Of a stretch of 5,956 nucleotides of DNA, positions 1 to 5,793 are shown piece by piece. The number at the start of each line of letters is the position of its first letter. Position 1 is the first letter of the stretch. Below the pieces are notes generated by a model, which saw only the letters and a list, made by a program, of their open reading frames with translations, made no database searches and was not told where the DNA came from. Source of the stretch: Candidatus Latescibacterota bacterium (GTDB taxonomy: Bacteria; Latescibacterota; MVCY01); contig DAOVPH010000102.1 in the NCBI GenBank assembly GCA_030629295.1, positions 1 through 5,956 of the forward strand. The letters are read 5' to 3'. Both the position numbers and the translations under genes were made by a program.

Positions 1-142
1 AACTGGTGGACTGGTTACCAATCACCAATCATCCCTTGTATCTCTATGCTCACTGTATCTTTGTGGTGAGTTATCCTAATGATTTATGGATACTACTCTC
101 AGCTGAATTCTTTTTGAATTAAAGCTGAGACCTTAGAGTTTG
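1..142. other. Non-coding tail downstream of the ferredoxin gene
   Basis: No coding frame is supportable here on either strand. The first 35 bases contain short near-repeats (ACTGG twice, ACCAATC-like twice), which look like simple local duplication. A 5-bp inverted repeat (CTCAC 49-53, GTGAG 66-70) is too weak to call. The only convincing structure is the hairpin at 97-130, listed separately. Confidence 0.6.
97..130 (-). terminator. Hairpin after the ferredoxin gene, possible non-canonical terminator
   Basis: An 8-bp inverted repeat (TCTCAGCT 97-104 with AGCTGAGA 123-130) encloses a second 5-bp pairing (AATTC 106-110 with GAATT 116-120) around a five-base loop, with a small internal bulge. 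It begins about 12 bases after the ferredoxin stop codon, where a terminator or 3' end-stabilising stem would sit. There is no T-run after the stem on the minus strand, so it is not a textbook intrinsic terminator. It could also be a processing or mRNA-stability hairpin. Confidence 0.4.
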
Positions 143-316
143 TTAATCCTGGAGAGAAATAGCCTCGTTAGGGCATTCGTCAACACAGGTACCGCAGTCG
201 GTACACTTGTCTGGATCAACTTCAGCGATATCATCTACGGTGATGGCCTCCATCGGGCAGGTATCGGCACAGATACCGCAGCCTGTACAAAGGGTGTCAT
301 CAACTACTGCTGGCAT
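143..316 (-). CDS. Small 2[4Fe-4S] ferredoxin, 57 aa
   Basis: This is a low-potential electron carrier of the bacterial (clostridial-type) dicluster ferredoxin family, acting in the cytoplasm. The translated frame has two complete cluster motifs of the form C-x2-C-x2-C-x3-C-P. The first has cysteines at residues 10, 13, 16 and 20; the second at 38, 41, 44 and 48. They lie in the usual internally duplicated arrangement, each followed by an (E)AI segment. The length of 57 residues fits the family, and the protein is strongly acidic as expected. The ATG at 314-316 follows a strong purine-rich ribosome site (320-330). The gene starts 36 bases after the upstream URO-D gene ends, so the two are probably co-transcribed. 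Its partner is unknown. Supplying electrons to a corrinoid-linked or other redox enzyme of this locus is inference from context. Confidence 0.93.
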   Translation of the reverse strand: MPAVVDDTLCTGCGICADTCPMEAITVDDIAEVDPDKCTDCGTCVDECPNEAISLQD

Positions 317-319
317 TTC

Positions 320-330
320 TCCTCCCTCCT
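320..330 (-). promoter_or_regulatory. Ribosome binding site of the ferredoxin gene
   Basis: The minus strand reads AGGAGGGAGGA just upstream of the ATG at 314-316. It contains two overlapping GGAGG-like cores at workable spacing, which fixes the start of a gene too short for ordinary ORF length cut-offs and suggests strong translation. Confidence 0.8.
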
Positions 331-352
331 TTCTTTTAAAGATTAAACTCCC

Positions 353-1336
353 TCATTCGTATTGTTTAGCTACTTTAATAAACGCCCTTACATTCTTTCT
401 ATGAGTGCCCCGACAGATTTCAGTGTACATCTCCGGGGCACCTTCCTCCACAGCCTGGACATATTTGGCCCGAATGCTTTCTGGGGTACCTTGCATCATG
501 TCCTGGGAGGTCTTTAGATTAAAGCTAAACGGGATCTGCGGAATCTCCTCTATGATATCCTGTACCTGCAAATATTGATCACAGCCAGGGTCATAATGGG
601 TTACCCCAAGTTCGGGCAGGAACTTGAGGTGCTCTCTCCTTAACAGCTCGGAATGAAGGCTTCTTCCCTCTAGCCCAAATTTTTCGTAAATCTGCTTCTG
701 GTAAGGAAAGGCGAACTCCTGGTATTGATCAGGCGAAAGCATGCCAGAGAAATCGTCCGCTATGCCTGTGCTTCGAATCGGCTCTCCGGTGACTTTCTCT
801 ATTGTCCTGCGAATAAGAAAGGATGCCTCGGTGACCAACTGCAAAAGTTTGTGCATCTCTTTGGGATGTAAGGAGATGTCCACAAAGAAATCCTGACCTC
901 GGACAATGACTGCCGTGGTTACGGGGCCTTCTGTGCCTCCGAGTCCCACAGGAATAGAATCTCCCGCCTGCTGTTTCATGAACTTATAAGTCTGGATTGC
1001 CTTGGCCATTAATCCTTCTTGAAGAGGATTCAAGATCTTCAATCGATAGATATCTTTGGCGCTGGTTATTACCGGGCCTTTTACCATCGGGACATTGTCC
1101 TCGGGGAAAATCACCTCCACCCCCAGTTGGGAGGCCTCTACATAAGAGGAATAGGTTGGCCCCACCCCTTTCTTCGGCAATCCATAAAGCTGATGAAAGA
1201 TTTCGCTGGCCTGTAACTGTGTTTTCAGCATTAGTTCAGGGTTGCGGTAATACTCACCAAGTTTCACTCCCACATATTCGGTGGTAACCTCTGGGGGAAT
1301 CCCAATCGACCAGGGGATATGCCGTCTGCCGCTCAT
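353..1336 (-). CDS. Divergent uroporphyrinogen decarboxylase-superfamily protein, 327 aa
   Basis: This belongs to the URO-D superfamily (TIM-barrel enzymes including HemE and the corrinoid methyltransferases MtaA/MtbA). Numbering is from the ATG chosen here. Recognisable segments are GGTEGPVTTAVIVRG (133-147), equivalent to the GP...RG barrel segment of the family; DDFSGMLSPDQYQEFAFPY (194-212), the LSP-x2-Y-x2-F-x2-PY helix; and a C-terminal GTPESIRAK segment near 283-291. The family's usual H-x-C-G metal motif is replaced by LHSELL (His228, Glu230), followed by DPGCDQYL (Cys252). The N-terminal HemE-type signature is absent. The frame can open at a TTG at 1399, but that codon lies in a -35-like box. 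The ATG at 1334-1336 has a good ribosome site and is preferred. The ferredoxin gene follows by 36 bases. The reaction is unknown; a methyltransferase or a corrinoid-related role is plausible from the family, and haem synthesis is unlikely. Confidence 0.85.
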   Translation of the reverse strand: MSGRRHIPWSIGIPPEVTTEYVGVKLGEYYRNPELMLKTQLQASEIFHQLYGLPKKGVGPTYSSYVEASQLGVEVIFPEDNVPMVKGPVITSAKDIYRLKILNPLQEGLMAKAIQTYKFMKQQAGDSIPVGLGGTEGPVTTAVIVRGQDFFVDISLHPKEMHKLLQLVTEASFLIRRTIEKVTGEPIRSTGIADDFSGMLSPDQYQEFAFPYQKQIYEKFGLEGRSLHSELLRREHLKFLPELGVTHYDPGCDQYLQVQDIIEEIPQIPFSFNLKTSQDMMQGTPESIRAKYVQAVEEGAPEMYTEICRGTHRKNVRAFIKVAKQYE

Positions 1337-1341
1337 TTGTT

Positions 1342-1348
1342 CTTCCTT
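1342..1348 (-). promoter_or_regulatory. Ribosome binding site deciding the start of the second URO-D gene
   Basis: The minus strand reads AAGGAAG, five bases before the ATG at 1334-1336. The two upstream in-frame candidates, TTG at 1397-1399 and ATG at 1358-1360, have no comparable purine-rich site, so the protein is taken to be 327 rather than 348 residues. Confidence 0.65.
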
Positions 1349-1370
1349 AGGTTTCTTCATCAAAGACCAT

Positions 1371-1399
1371 AAACTACATTCATGAAGAGATTTTGTCAA
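1371..1399 (-). promoter_or_regulatory. Probable sigma-70-type promoter for the second URO-D gene and ferredoxin
   Basis: The minus strand carries a perfect -35 hexamer TTGACA (1399-1394), a 17-base spacer and a -10-like TAGTTT (1376-1371), which shares three of six bases with the consensus. Transcription would begin near 1364, leaving a leader of roughly 28 bases to the ATG at 1336. The -35 is strong and the -10 weak, so activator help or another -10 choice is possible. Confidence 0.5.
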
Positions 1400-1444
1400 G
1401 ATATTCTTTTCTAAAAGTTAGTTTCCTGACTATATTCTAAATAA

Positions 1445-1520
1445 CCAGCAACTTAGAGTAAGCCGCTGGCCGTGCGATGAATCGCACGGTTCGGAAACAA
1501 CCCGGTGGGGAGCCGAACCG
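1445..1520. repeat. Cluster of three adjacent hairpins; structured element of unknown type
   Basis: Three inverted repeats lie end to end. The first pairs CCAGC (1445-1449) with GCTGG (1465-1469), with an inner CTT/AAG pairing around a five-base loop. The second is a perfect 9-bp palindrome, CCGTGCGAT (1470-1478) with ATCGCACGG (1481-1489). The third pairs CGGTTCGG (1487-1494) with CCGAACCG (1513-1520) and shares three bases with the second. On the plus strand, AGCCG...GTGCGATGAA...CGCACGGTTC recalls the catalytic domain V of group II introns but is not intact. It could be a degraded intron end, a REP-like mobile palindrome, or a structured RNA or terminator between transcription units. No T-run follows on the minus strand. 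Confidence 0.6.
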
Positions 1521-1572
1521 CGGGACTCATGCCGCTGTTCCTATAGAGAATTTTAGATAAGGAAGTAGGTAG

Positions 1573-2766
1573 TCAATATTCTCCGAACTTCTGAGCTGCG
1601 TCAAACATTGCTTCGATGTTCTGGGGAGGGATCTTAGCCTGGATGTTGTGTACTTGGTTGAATACAAAACCTCCCCCAGAGGCGAAGTCCCCAACGTGGC
1701 ACCTCACCTCCTCCCTGATTTCCTGTGGGGATCCGAAAGGAAGGACATGCTGAGTATCGCATCCGCCACCCCAGAATACGATATCGTTCCCAAACTCCCT
1801 CTTGAGCCTATCGCTTTCCATATCCTTGGCGCTGACCTGAACTGGATTCAGGATGTCCACCCCCATCTCGATGGAATCAGGGATGAACTGGTAAACTGAA
1901 CCGCAGGTATGGAGGAATAGGTAGGCGCTCGTGTGGTCCTTTATGTACTGATACAGCCGCTTGTGGCGGGACTTCACCACCCGGCGATAGAGTTCTGGGG
2001 AAAGCTGAGGCCCATCCTGGAGCCCCAGGTCGTCCCCAACCTGGATGACCTGGACATAGCCCTCCGCAACGGGCAGAATTTGTTCCAGGCGCTGGATGTT
2101 GGCGTCCACAAGTCTGTCCAGGAGGGCGCCGGCGAACTTCGGGTCTGCAGCCAGATCCATCATGAAAACATCCCATCCCCGCAGTCCTTGGGCCCATTCG
2201 TAGATTCCACCGACATCGTTGAGCATCAGGGCGTAGTCAGTAGTCTCATAAAGTTGCTTGGCCTGCTGGGCCAAATCCGCTATTTCTCCCTTGCTCATCG
2301 GCCTATAGAAGGGATAGCGATCGAGATCGGAGATGCTGGTGGCGTCGGCCAGAGGGTGGTAGACCCCATCGAAATAGTATCCATCCGGGGGCATCTTGGA
2401 GGTGATGTGCCCTTCTTCGTCCCTGAGGACCCAGCAACCGTCGGGCAACTTTTCCGGATTGAAATCCTCTGGCATCTCGCAAGCAGTACCGTCCGGAAGC
2501 TGCCAGGGCTTCCAGGTCTTGGATAGTGAAGGGATTACAGGCAGAACATCCGCACTGATGCGTTCCAGAACCTCCCTCTCTACCAGGGCCAACTGCTGAC
2601 CCAAGTCGTATATTTGGATATGGCCTCCTGGGATTTTCCAATAGCCTTTGAGTTGGTTATAGGCCATAGCCATAATACCTGTAGAGCGCATTCCTCCCAA
2701 ATCTACCGGTACCCGGTCTGGTTCTTTGTGCTGTAGTGATAAAAGTATCCGTTCTCTGGAAGTCAT
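1573..2766 (-). CDS. Uroporphyrinogen decarboxylase-family protein, corrinoid methyltransferase-like, 397 aa
   Basis: This is a URO-D superfamily protein of the kind related to the cobamide methyltransferases MtaA/MtbA rather than HemE. The N-terminus (RERILLSLQHKEPDRVPVD, residues 4-22) is the characteristic opening of this subgroup. Residues 244-264 contain GDDLGLQDGPQLSP and the following Y-R helix. HTCG at 286-289 and Cys336 in GGGCDTQ give the His-x-Cys...Cys pattern that binds zinc in MtaA-type enzymes. The end, FNQVHNIQAKIPPQNI, is the normal C-terminal signature. At 397 residues it is longer than HemE (about 350) but usual for this subgroup. A perfect AGGAGGTG site (2773-2780) precedes the ATG and starts directly after the stop of the SAM methyltransferase gene, 15 bases away, so the two are surely co-transcribed. 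Methyl transfer involving a corrinoid is likely from the family; donor and acceptor are unknown. Confidence 0.9.
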   Translation of the reverse strand: MTSRERILLSLQHKEPDRVPVDLGGMRSTGIMAMAYNQLKGYWKIPGGHIQIYDLGQQLALVEREVLERISADVLPVIPSLSKTWKPWQLPDGTACEMPEDFNPEKLPDGCWVLRDEEGHITSKMPPDGYYFDGVYHPLADATSISDLDRYPFYRPMSKGEIADLAQQAKQLYETTDYALMLNDVGGIYEWAQGLRGWDVFMMDLAADPKFAGALLDRLVDANIQRLEQILPVAEGYVQVIQVGDDLGLQDGPQLSPELYRRVVKSRHKRLYQYIKDHTSAYLFLHTCGSVYQFIPDSIEMGVDILNPVQVSAKDMESDRLKREFGNDIVFWGGGCDTQHVLPFGSPQEIREEVRCHVGDFASGGGFVFNQVHNIQAKIPPQNIEAMFDAAQKFGEY

Positions 2767-2772
2767 TTTTTA

Positions 2773-2780
2773 CACCTCCT
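2773..2780 (-). promoter_or_regulatory. Strong ribosome binding site of the first URO-D gene
   Basis: AGGAGGTG on the minus strand is a full match to the anti-Shine-Dalgarno sequence, six bases before the ATG at 2764-2766. It lies immediately after the TAA stop (2782-2784) of the upstream methyltransferase gene, indicating translation coupled to or closely following that gene. Confidence 0.85.
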
Positions 2781-2781
2781 T

Positions 2782-3330
2782 TTAGCTGCTCTTTATCCCT
2801 AACAGGAAGAGCAGTTTGTCCTTATGGGGCTGTTCTACAGAGATCCGCTCAAATCCGGCGGTTTCCATTATAGTTTCCAGTTGTGAGCGGGTGTAAAATT
2901 TTTCTCCCCAGAGGGTTTCACCCTCATGTCCTTTTAAGAAATCCACGATCAGCAGCTTTCCTCCGGGTTTGAGGACCAGCCAGACCTGCTGCAGTGATTT
3001 AATGGGGCCGTCCAACTTCAGGTCTGGTTTGCCTATTTCGTGGCATACATAGACGCACACTGCAGCTCCGAAGTGATCTTCCTGTTCAAGATCGGACAAG
3101 AGGCGAGCGTCTGCTTTACAGCAAGATACCAGATGGGTCACACCCGCCTCACTTGCTGTCCGGTAGGCCTCAGCGAATCCTTCCTGGGAAATATCCACCC
3201 CTATAACCTGCTTCCCCGTCTTCCGGGCTAAGAAATTCACCAAGTTACCGGAGCCACAGCCGACATCCAGAATAGGTTCACAGTTGCCGATCTTCTGAAA
3301 AATGCGCTCGTAAGCCTCAGAGTCTTCCAT
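2782..3330 (-). CDS. Class I SAM-dependent methyltransferase, 182 aa
   Basis: This is a Rossmann-fold S-adenosylmethionine methyltransferase of the broad UbiE-like kind. Motif I is LDVGCGSG at 21-28. The acidic residue ending strand 2 is Asp46 in VIGVDIS. Motif II is around CVYVCHEIGKPD (92-103), and LKPGGKLLIVDF at 120-131 is motif III. The C-terminal segment with FYTRSQLETIMETAGF (145-160) is the standard last helix and strand region. Only 20 residues precede motif I, which is short for the family, and the ATG lacks a clear ribosome site. A small frame ends just four bases upstream, so translation may be coupled to it, or a longer original N-terminus may have been split off by a frameshift. 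Substrate unknown. The gene ends 15 bases before the URO-D gene, in the same probable operon. Six cysteines in 182 residues are somewhat many. Confidence 0.88.
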   Translation of the reverse strand: MEDSEAYERIFQKIGNCEPILDVGCGSGNLVNFLARKTGKQVIGVDISQEGFAEAYRTASEAGVTHLVSCCKADARLLSDLEQEDHFGAAVCVYVCHEIGKPDLKLDGPIKSLQQVWLVLKPGGKLLIVDFLKGHEGETLWGEKFYTRSQLETIMETAGFERISVEQPHKDKLLFLLGIKSS

Positions 3331-3334
3331 ATTT

Positions 3335-3475
3335 CTATCTGTTCCAAAATTGAGGTGTCCCCTCTATATCTTCAGAGCACACACTTCCGTATACATAACG
3401 GTAGTGATGAATCCCGATGTAAATGGGTTTGATTCTCACAATTCCTCTCTTTAAGTTTTCCATCTCAATCCTCAT
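3335..3475 (-). CDS. Small open frame of 46 aa (or 42 aa), unrecognised
   Basis: This frame fills the gap between the isomerase-like gene and the SAM methyltransferase almost exactly. It opens at an ATG at 3473-3475, four bases after the isomerase stop, and closes with TAG at 3335-3337, four bases before the methyltransferase ATG. A second ATG at 3461-3463 has a GAGG site six bases ahead and is the better start, giving 42 residues. The product is basic and rich in Tyr and His (IHHYRYVYG at 22-30) and ends TPQFWNR. No signal peptide or membrane segment is seen, and I do not recognise the family. Its fit argues for either a real coupled small protein or the detached 5' part of the methyltransferase gene, since FWNR resembles the lead-in to many SAM methyltransferase domains and one indel would join the frames. 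Confidence 0.45.
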   Translation of the reverse strand: MRIEMENLKRGIVRIKPIYIGIHHYRYVYGSVCSEDIEGTPQFWNR

Positions 3476-3479
3476 GGTT

Positions 3480-4844
3480 TTAAGCCGTTACAACTTCAAA
3501 GTCCATTAGGGTAGATAGTTTTTCTATCTTACTGACATAATCTCCATACACCATCGCCAGATGGTGACCAAAGTCAGCCTGTTGATGGATTATTTCTCTT
3601 GCGTCGCTGACTTCAATGTCCACTATGGGACTACAAGCCCTTTCGTTAAAGCGGCAGGAAACTGTCCTTCCCTTTACCACCAAGATCTTCGTAGCCGAGG
3701 GATTGAACCTGGCTAAGGTAACCTCCTTTTCTTCGTTCTTGGCCAGGTCTATCTGCACCTTCGTCCCCCAACCCCCAGCAGTAAAATGCCAGAGCTCGTA
3801 AGGGAGGTCAGGTTTGTCAAAACCGTTCATTTTCAATCCCGGTACGCTGTGGTTCAACCGAATGATGTTTTCATCTTCCATCCACGGGTTTCCCATAAAG
3901 GGCGCTTTTCTGGAAACGTACATCAGAACCGTCATAGCCATCAGAGCACTTATGTCTCCTTCACATGCTGAGGGGTATCCTTCATCCTTCAGAAAGGTGT
4001 GGGTTAGACAGGGAACAACCTTGAATTTCTCTGGAAGTCTGGTGCTGCAGAGTTCAAAGCAAGGTGTGGTATGCGCATTGCAATCGTATTTCTCCATCAA
4101 GTTTCTCGTGGCCAGGTAGAACCGGACATCGTTGGCTACATAATCCCTGTTGAGGTTGAGTTTCTGAGCATCGTTTATTAGCTTCTCGGCTAATTCCGCG
4201 GTCTTTCCCTGATCTATCTTTTCCATTTCGTCGAAGAAACTGGCGATGGAGATCCGCTGACAATCTGTTCCAAATCTGGCTTTGAGGTCCTCCAAATTCC
4301 AGATGCTGCTGACCACACCCCAGGTTATCAACTTTCCCCCGGTAACCGCCAATATCTTTGTCTGCCCAATGGCTTTCCTGACCTGCATTAGGGAGATGAG
4401 TTCGTTCAATTCGCCATAATCTATGGGCGCATAGCCTTCCACACCTCTGCTTCTCAAGTAGGCGGCGATGTCTACATTTGTTATGCCTCGCCCCATCATA
4501 GCGGCTGGTTTCTTATAGCGCTCAATCCCAGGCACCCGATACGAGAGCAAGAATAGATCAACATTCTGGAGGTCGGGCTCCAATTTCTTGAATTCTTTCT
4601 CACTCACCACAAAATCCTCGCCATATTCGATATATACTGGCTCTAAAAGCCTGGCGTCTGTGGAGAGAGTTCTCCTTGAATCTTCCTGGAATTTCTGGAA
4701 AGCCTTTTTGGCTCCAGCCCTCTCTGCTTCAGGGGTTAACTCATCTCTGGTGCCCGTTCTGCATGGCCCCTCCCACGCATCGCTGTGAACCAACTGACCG
4801 AAGACGGGCTTGACTCCTACCTTTACATCCAGTGCTGACTTCAT
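3480..4844 (-). CDS. L-fucose/L-arabinose isomerase-like protein, 454 aa
   Basis: This resembles the fucose/arabinose isomerase superfamily: cytoplasmic, usually metal-dependent enzymes that interconvert aldoses and ketoses. The N-terminus KVGVKPVFGQLVH (8-20) begins the first Rossmann-like domain as usual. The family's best landmark, CEGDISALMAM (294-304), has the metal-binding Glu295 with Asp297 beside it. GNPWMEDE (318-325) and NHSVPGL (331-337, His332) follow where the family has its GN and conserved His positions. FGHHLAMVYGDY (425-436) is the typical C-terminal strand. The length of 454 fits the shorter members. The ATG at 4842-4844 has GGAGGAAAGG just upstream. Its first 104 bases overlap the end of the radical SAM frame, and that overlap is probably an artefact of that frame (see findings). 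The substrate cannot be inferred; its operon-mates suggest a specialised compound rather than fucose itself. Confidence 0.85.
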   Translation of the reverse strand: MKSALDVKVGVKPVFGQLVHSDAWEGPCRTGTRDELTPEAERAGAKKAFQKFQEDSRRTLSTDARLLEPVYIEYGEDFVVSEKEFKKLEPDLQNVDLFLLSYRVPGIERYKKPAAMMGRGITNVDIAAYLRSRGVEGYAPIDYGELNELISLMQVRKAIGQTKILAVTGGKLITWGVVSSIWNLEDLKARFGTDCQRISIASFFDEMEKIDQGKTAELAEKLINDAQKLNLNRDYVANDVRFYLATRNLMEKYDCNAHTTPCFELCSTRLPEKFKVVPCLTHTFLKDEGYPSACEGDISALMAMTVLMYVSRKAPFMGNPWMEDENIIRLNHSVPGLKMNGFDKPDLPYELWHFTAGGWGTKVQIDLAKNEEKEVTLARFNPSATKILVVKGRTVSCRFNERACSPIVDIEVSDAREIIHQQADFGHHLAMVYGDYVSKIEKLSTLMDFEVVTA

Positions 4845-5787
4845 CTTCCTTTCCTCCGTTTAATTTTTTATATTCCGCACCTTGAAAGGTTTCCCTTTCC
4901 CTCAGGTTTTCCTCTATTCCCCTGAGCACTTTCTGTTTGTCCGAAATCCACAGAGGTGCTACTAACCACTCTTTAGGGCAATCGGCTGAGATCCTCTGAA
5001 TGACCGTATTAGGAGACAGATATTCCAGAAACTTGGCAGCGAGGTCAACATACTTCTCCAGCTCCATCGGCTGATAGCCTCCCTTGAGAAAGAGCGCCTC
5101 CAATTCAGTTCCCTTTATCACATGTAAAGGGTGGATTTTGATCCCATCCAGATTCAGTCTTCCCATTTCTTTGGCTGTCTCCATAATCATCTCGTTTGTT
5201 TCCCTTTCGCCCCATCTGTAGGGTAGGCCGACTATCACGTGGGCGCATATCTTTATATTTCCCTTTTTGCGTGTCAGCTCCACCGCCCTCAGAAAATCGT
5301 CATAGTAATGGCCACGGTTAATAAAATCCAAGGTCTCCTTATGGATGCTTTGCAGTCCATATTCCATCCATACCTCATAATGGCCGGCATAGGAACTGAC
5401 CAGATCTAATACTCCCTCATCCACACAGTCGGGACGGGTAGCTATTGATATGCCCACCATCTCAGGGTATTTTTTGATCAGATCGTATTTTGCCTTTAGA
5501 ACTGGCAGGGGCGCATAGGTGTTGGTATAAGCCTGAAAATAGACTATAAAACGCTCTGCCCTAAATCTTTTCCTTCCCACTTTTAGTCCCTCTTCTATCT
5601 GTGTTTCTAATGAGCGGGATGGTAGACGAGTGTTGAAGCTGAAGCCTCTGTTGTCACAAAAGATGCACCCTCCGGTACTGATTTTTCCATCTTTGTTGGG
5701 ACAGGAGAAACCTGCATCCACGCTTACCTTATGAACCCTGGTTCCGAATTTCTGCTTCAAGTACTCAGAAAATTTATAATAACACAT
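4741..5787 (-). CDS. YhcC-family radical SAM protein (TIGR01212 type), with anomalous C-terminal extension
   Basis: This is a radical SAM enzyme of the YhcC family (related to Elp3), whose reaction is not established. The cluster motif is C-x11-C-x2-C (Cys29, Cys41, Cys44) in FSCPNKDG...GGCIFCDN. Other family hallmarks follow: YFQAYTNTYAP at 83-93, SIATRPDC at 114-121, EYGLQS at 142-147, FINRGH at 155-160, CAHVIVGLP at 181-189, KIHPLHVIKGTELE at 217-230 and the end region IQRISADCPKEWLVAPLW at 263-280. The family normally ends near residue 300-310. Here the open frame runs on to 348 residues through the start of the isomerase-like gene, with a tail rich in Gly, Arg, Ser and Gln. A one-base loss in the A6 run at 4864-4869 would give a TAA at 4860-4862 and a normal 308-residue protein. 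A GGAAG site lies upstream of the ATG at 5785-5787. Confidence 0.92.
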   Translation of the reverse strand: MCYYKFSEYLKQKFGTRVHKVSVDAGFSCPNKDGKISTGGCIFCDNRGFSFNTRLPSRSLETQIEEGLKVGRKRFRAERFIVYFQAYTNTYAPLPVLKAKYDLIKKYPEMVGISIATRPDCVDEGVLDLVSSYAGHYEVWMEYGLQSIHKETLDFINRGHYYDDFLRAVELTRKKGNIKICAHVIVGLPYRWGERETNEMIMETAKEMGRLNLDGIKIHPLHVIKGTELEALFLKGGYQPMELEKYVDLAAKFLEYLSPNTVIQRISADCPKEWLVAPLWISDKQKVLRGIEENLRERETFQGAEYKKLNGGKEDEVSTGCKGRSQARLRSVGSQRCVGGAMQNGHQR

Positions 5788-5793
5788 AAGGCT

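Larger units (their letters stand above)
1337..1572. other. Intergenic region between the two URO-D genes
   Basis: This 236-base gap is the longest true gap between genes in the window. Its outer parts are AT-rich. The centre, about 1461-1540, is distinctly GC-rich and densely self-complementary. It holds the promoter at 1371-1399 and the hairpin cluster at 1445-1520, and no supportable coding frame. A 7-bp direct repeat GCCGCTG occurs at 1462-1468 and 1531-1537, and a loose AT-rich inverted repeat (TCTAAAT 1436-1442, ATTTTAGA 1550-1557) brackets the GC-rich part. Confidence 0.7.

Noticed and set aside
49..70. Weak hairpin CTCAC...GTGAG in the left non-coding tail.
   Set aside because: A five-base stem with a 12-base loop is expected by chance, and it has no positional link to a gene end.
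140..404. Two plus-strand frames over the left end (140-346 and 207-404).
   Set aside because: They are antisense to the ferredoxin gene, whose eight ordered cysteines leave no doubt about the coding strand.
1419..1433. Minus-strand AGTCAGGAAAC resembles the 3' box of cobalamin riboswitches, attractive next to corrinoid-type genes.
   Set aside because: The rest of the riboswitch core (GGGAA...GGTG and the GCCACTGT-like segment) is not found upstream on that strand, and the box itself diverges after the first ten or so bases.
1461..1494. Intact group II intron domain V on the plus strand.
   Set aside because: The AGCCG and CGGTT arms could pair, but the 5' side carries several extra unpaired bases and the bulge spacing is wrong. 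No intron-encoded reverse transcriptase lies nearby. Kept only as a possible remnant.
1877..2197. Minus-strand 106-residue frame and a similar 112-residue frame at 2303-2641.
   Set aside because: Both are alternative frames of the same URO-D gene, with Gly/Arg/Pro-rich, low-information products typical of out-of-frame reading.
1933..2526. A 197-residue plus-strand open frame inside the first URO-D gene.
   Set aside because: It lies wholly antisense to a well-supported URO-D gene, has no recognisable domain and no convincing ribosome site; it is a shadow of the codon pattern on the other strand.
1573..2766. Assignment of the first URO-D gene as hemE of haem synthesis.
   Set aside because: The HemE N-terminal signature (RQAGR) is missing and a zinc-type H-x-C...C pattern is present, which fits methyltransferase-type relatives instead.
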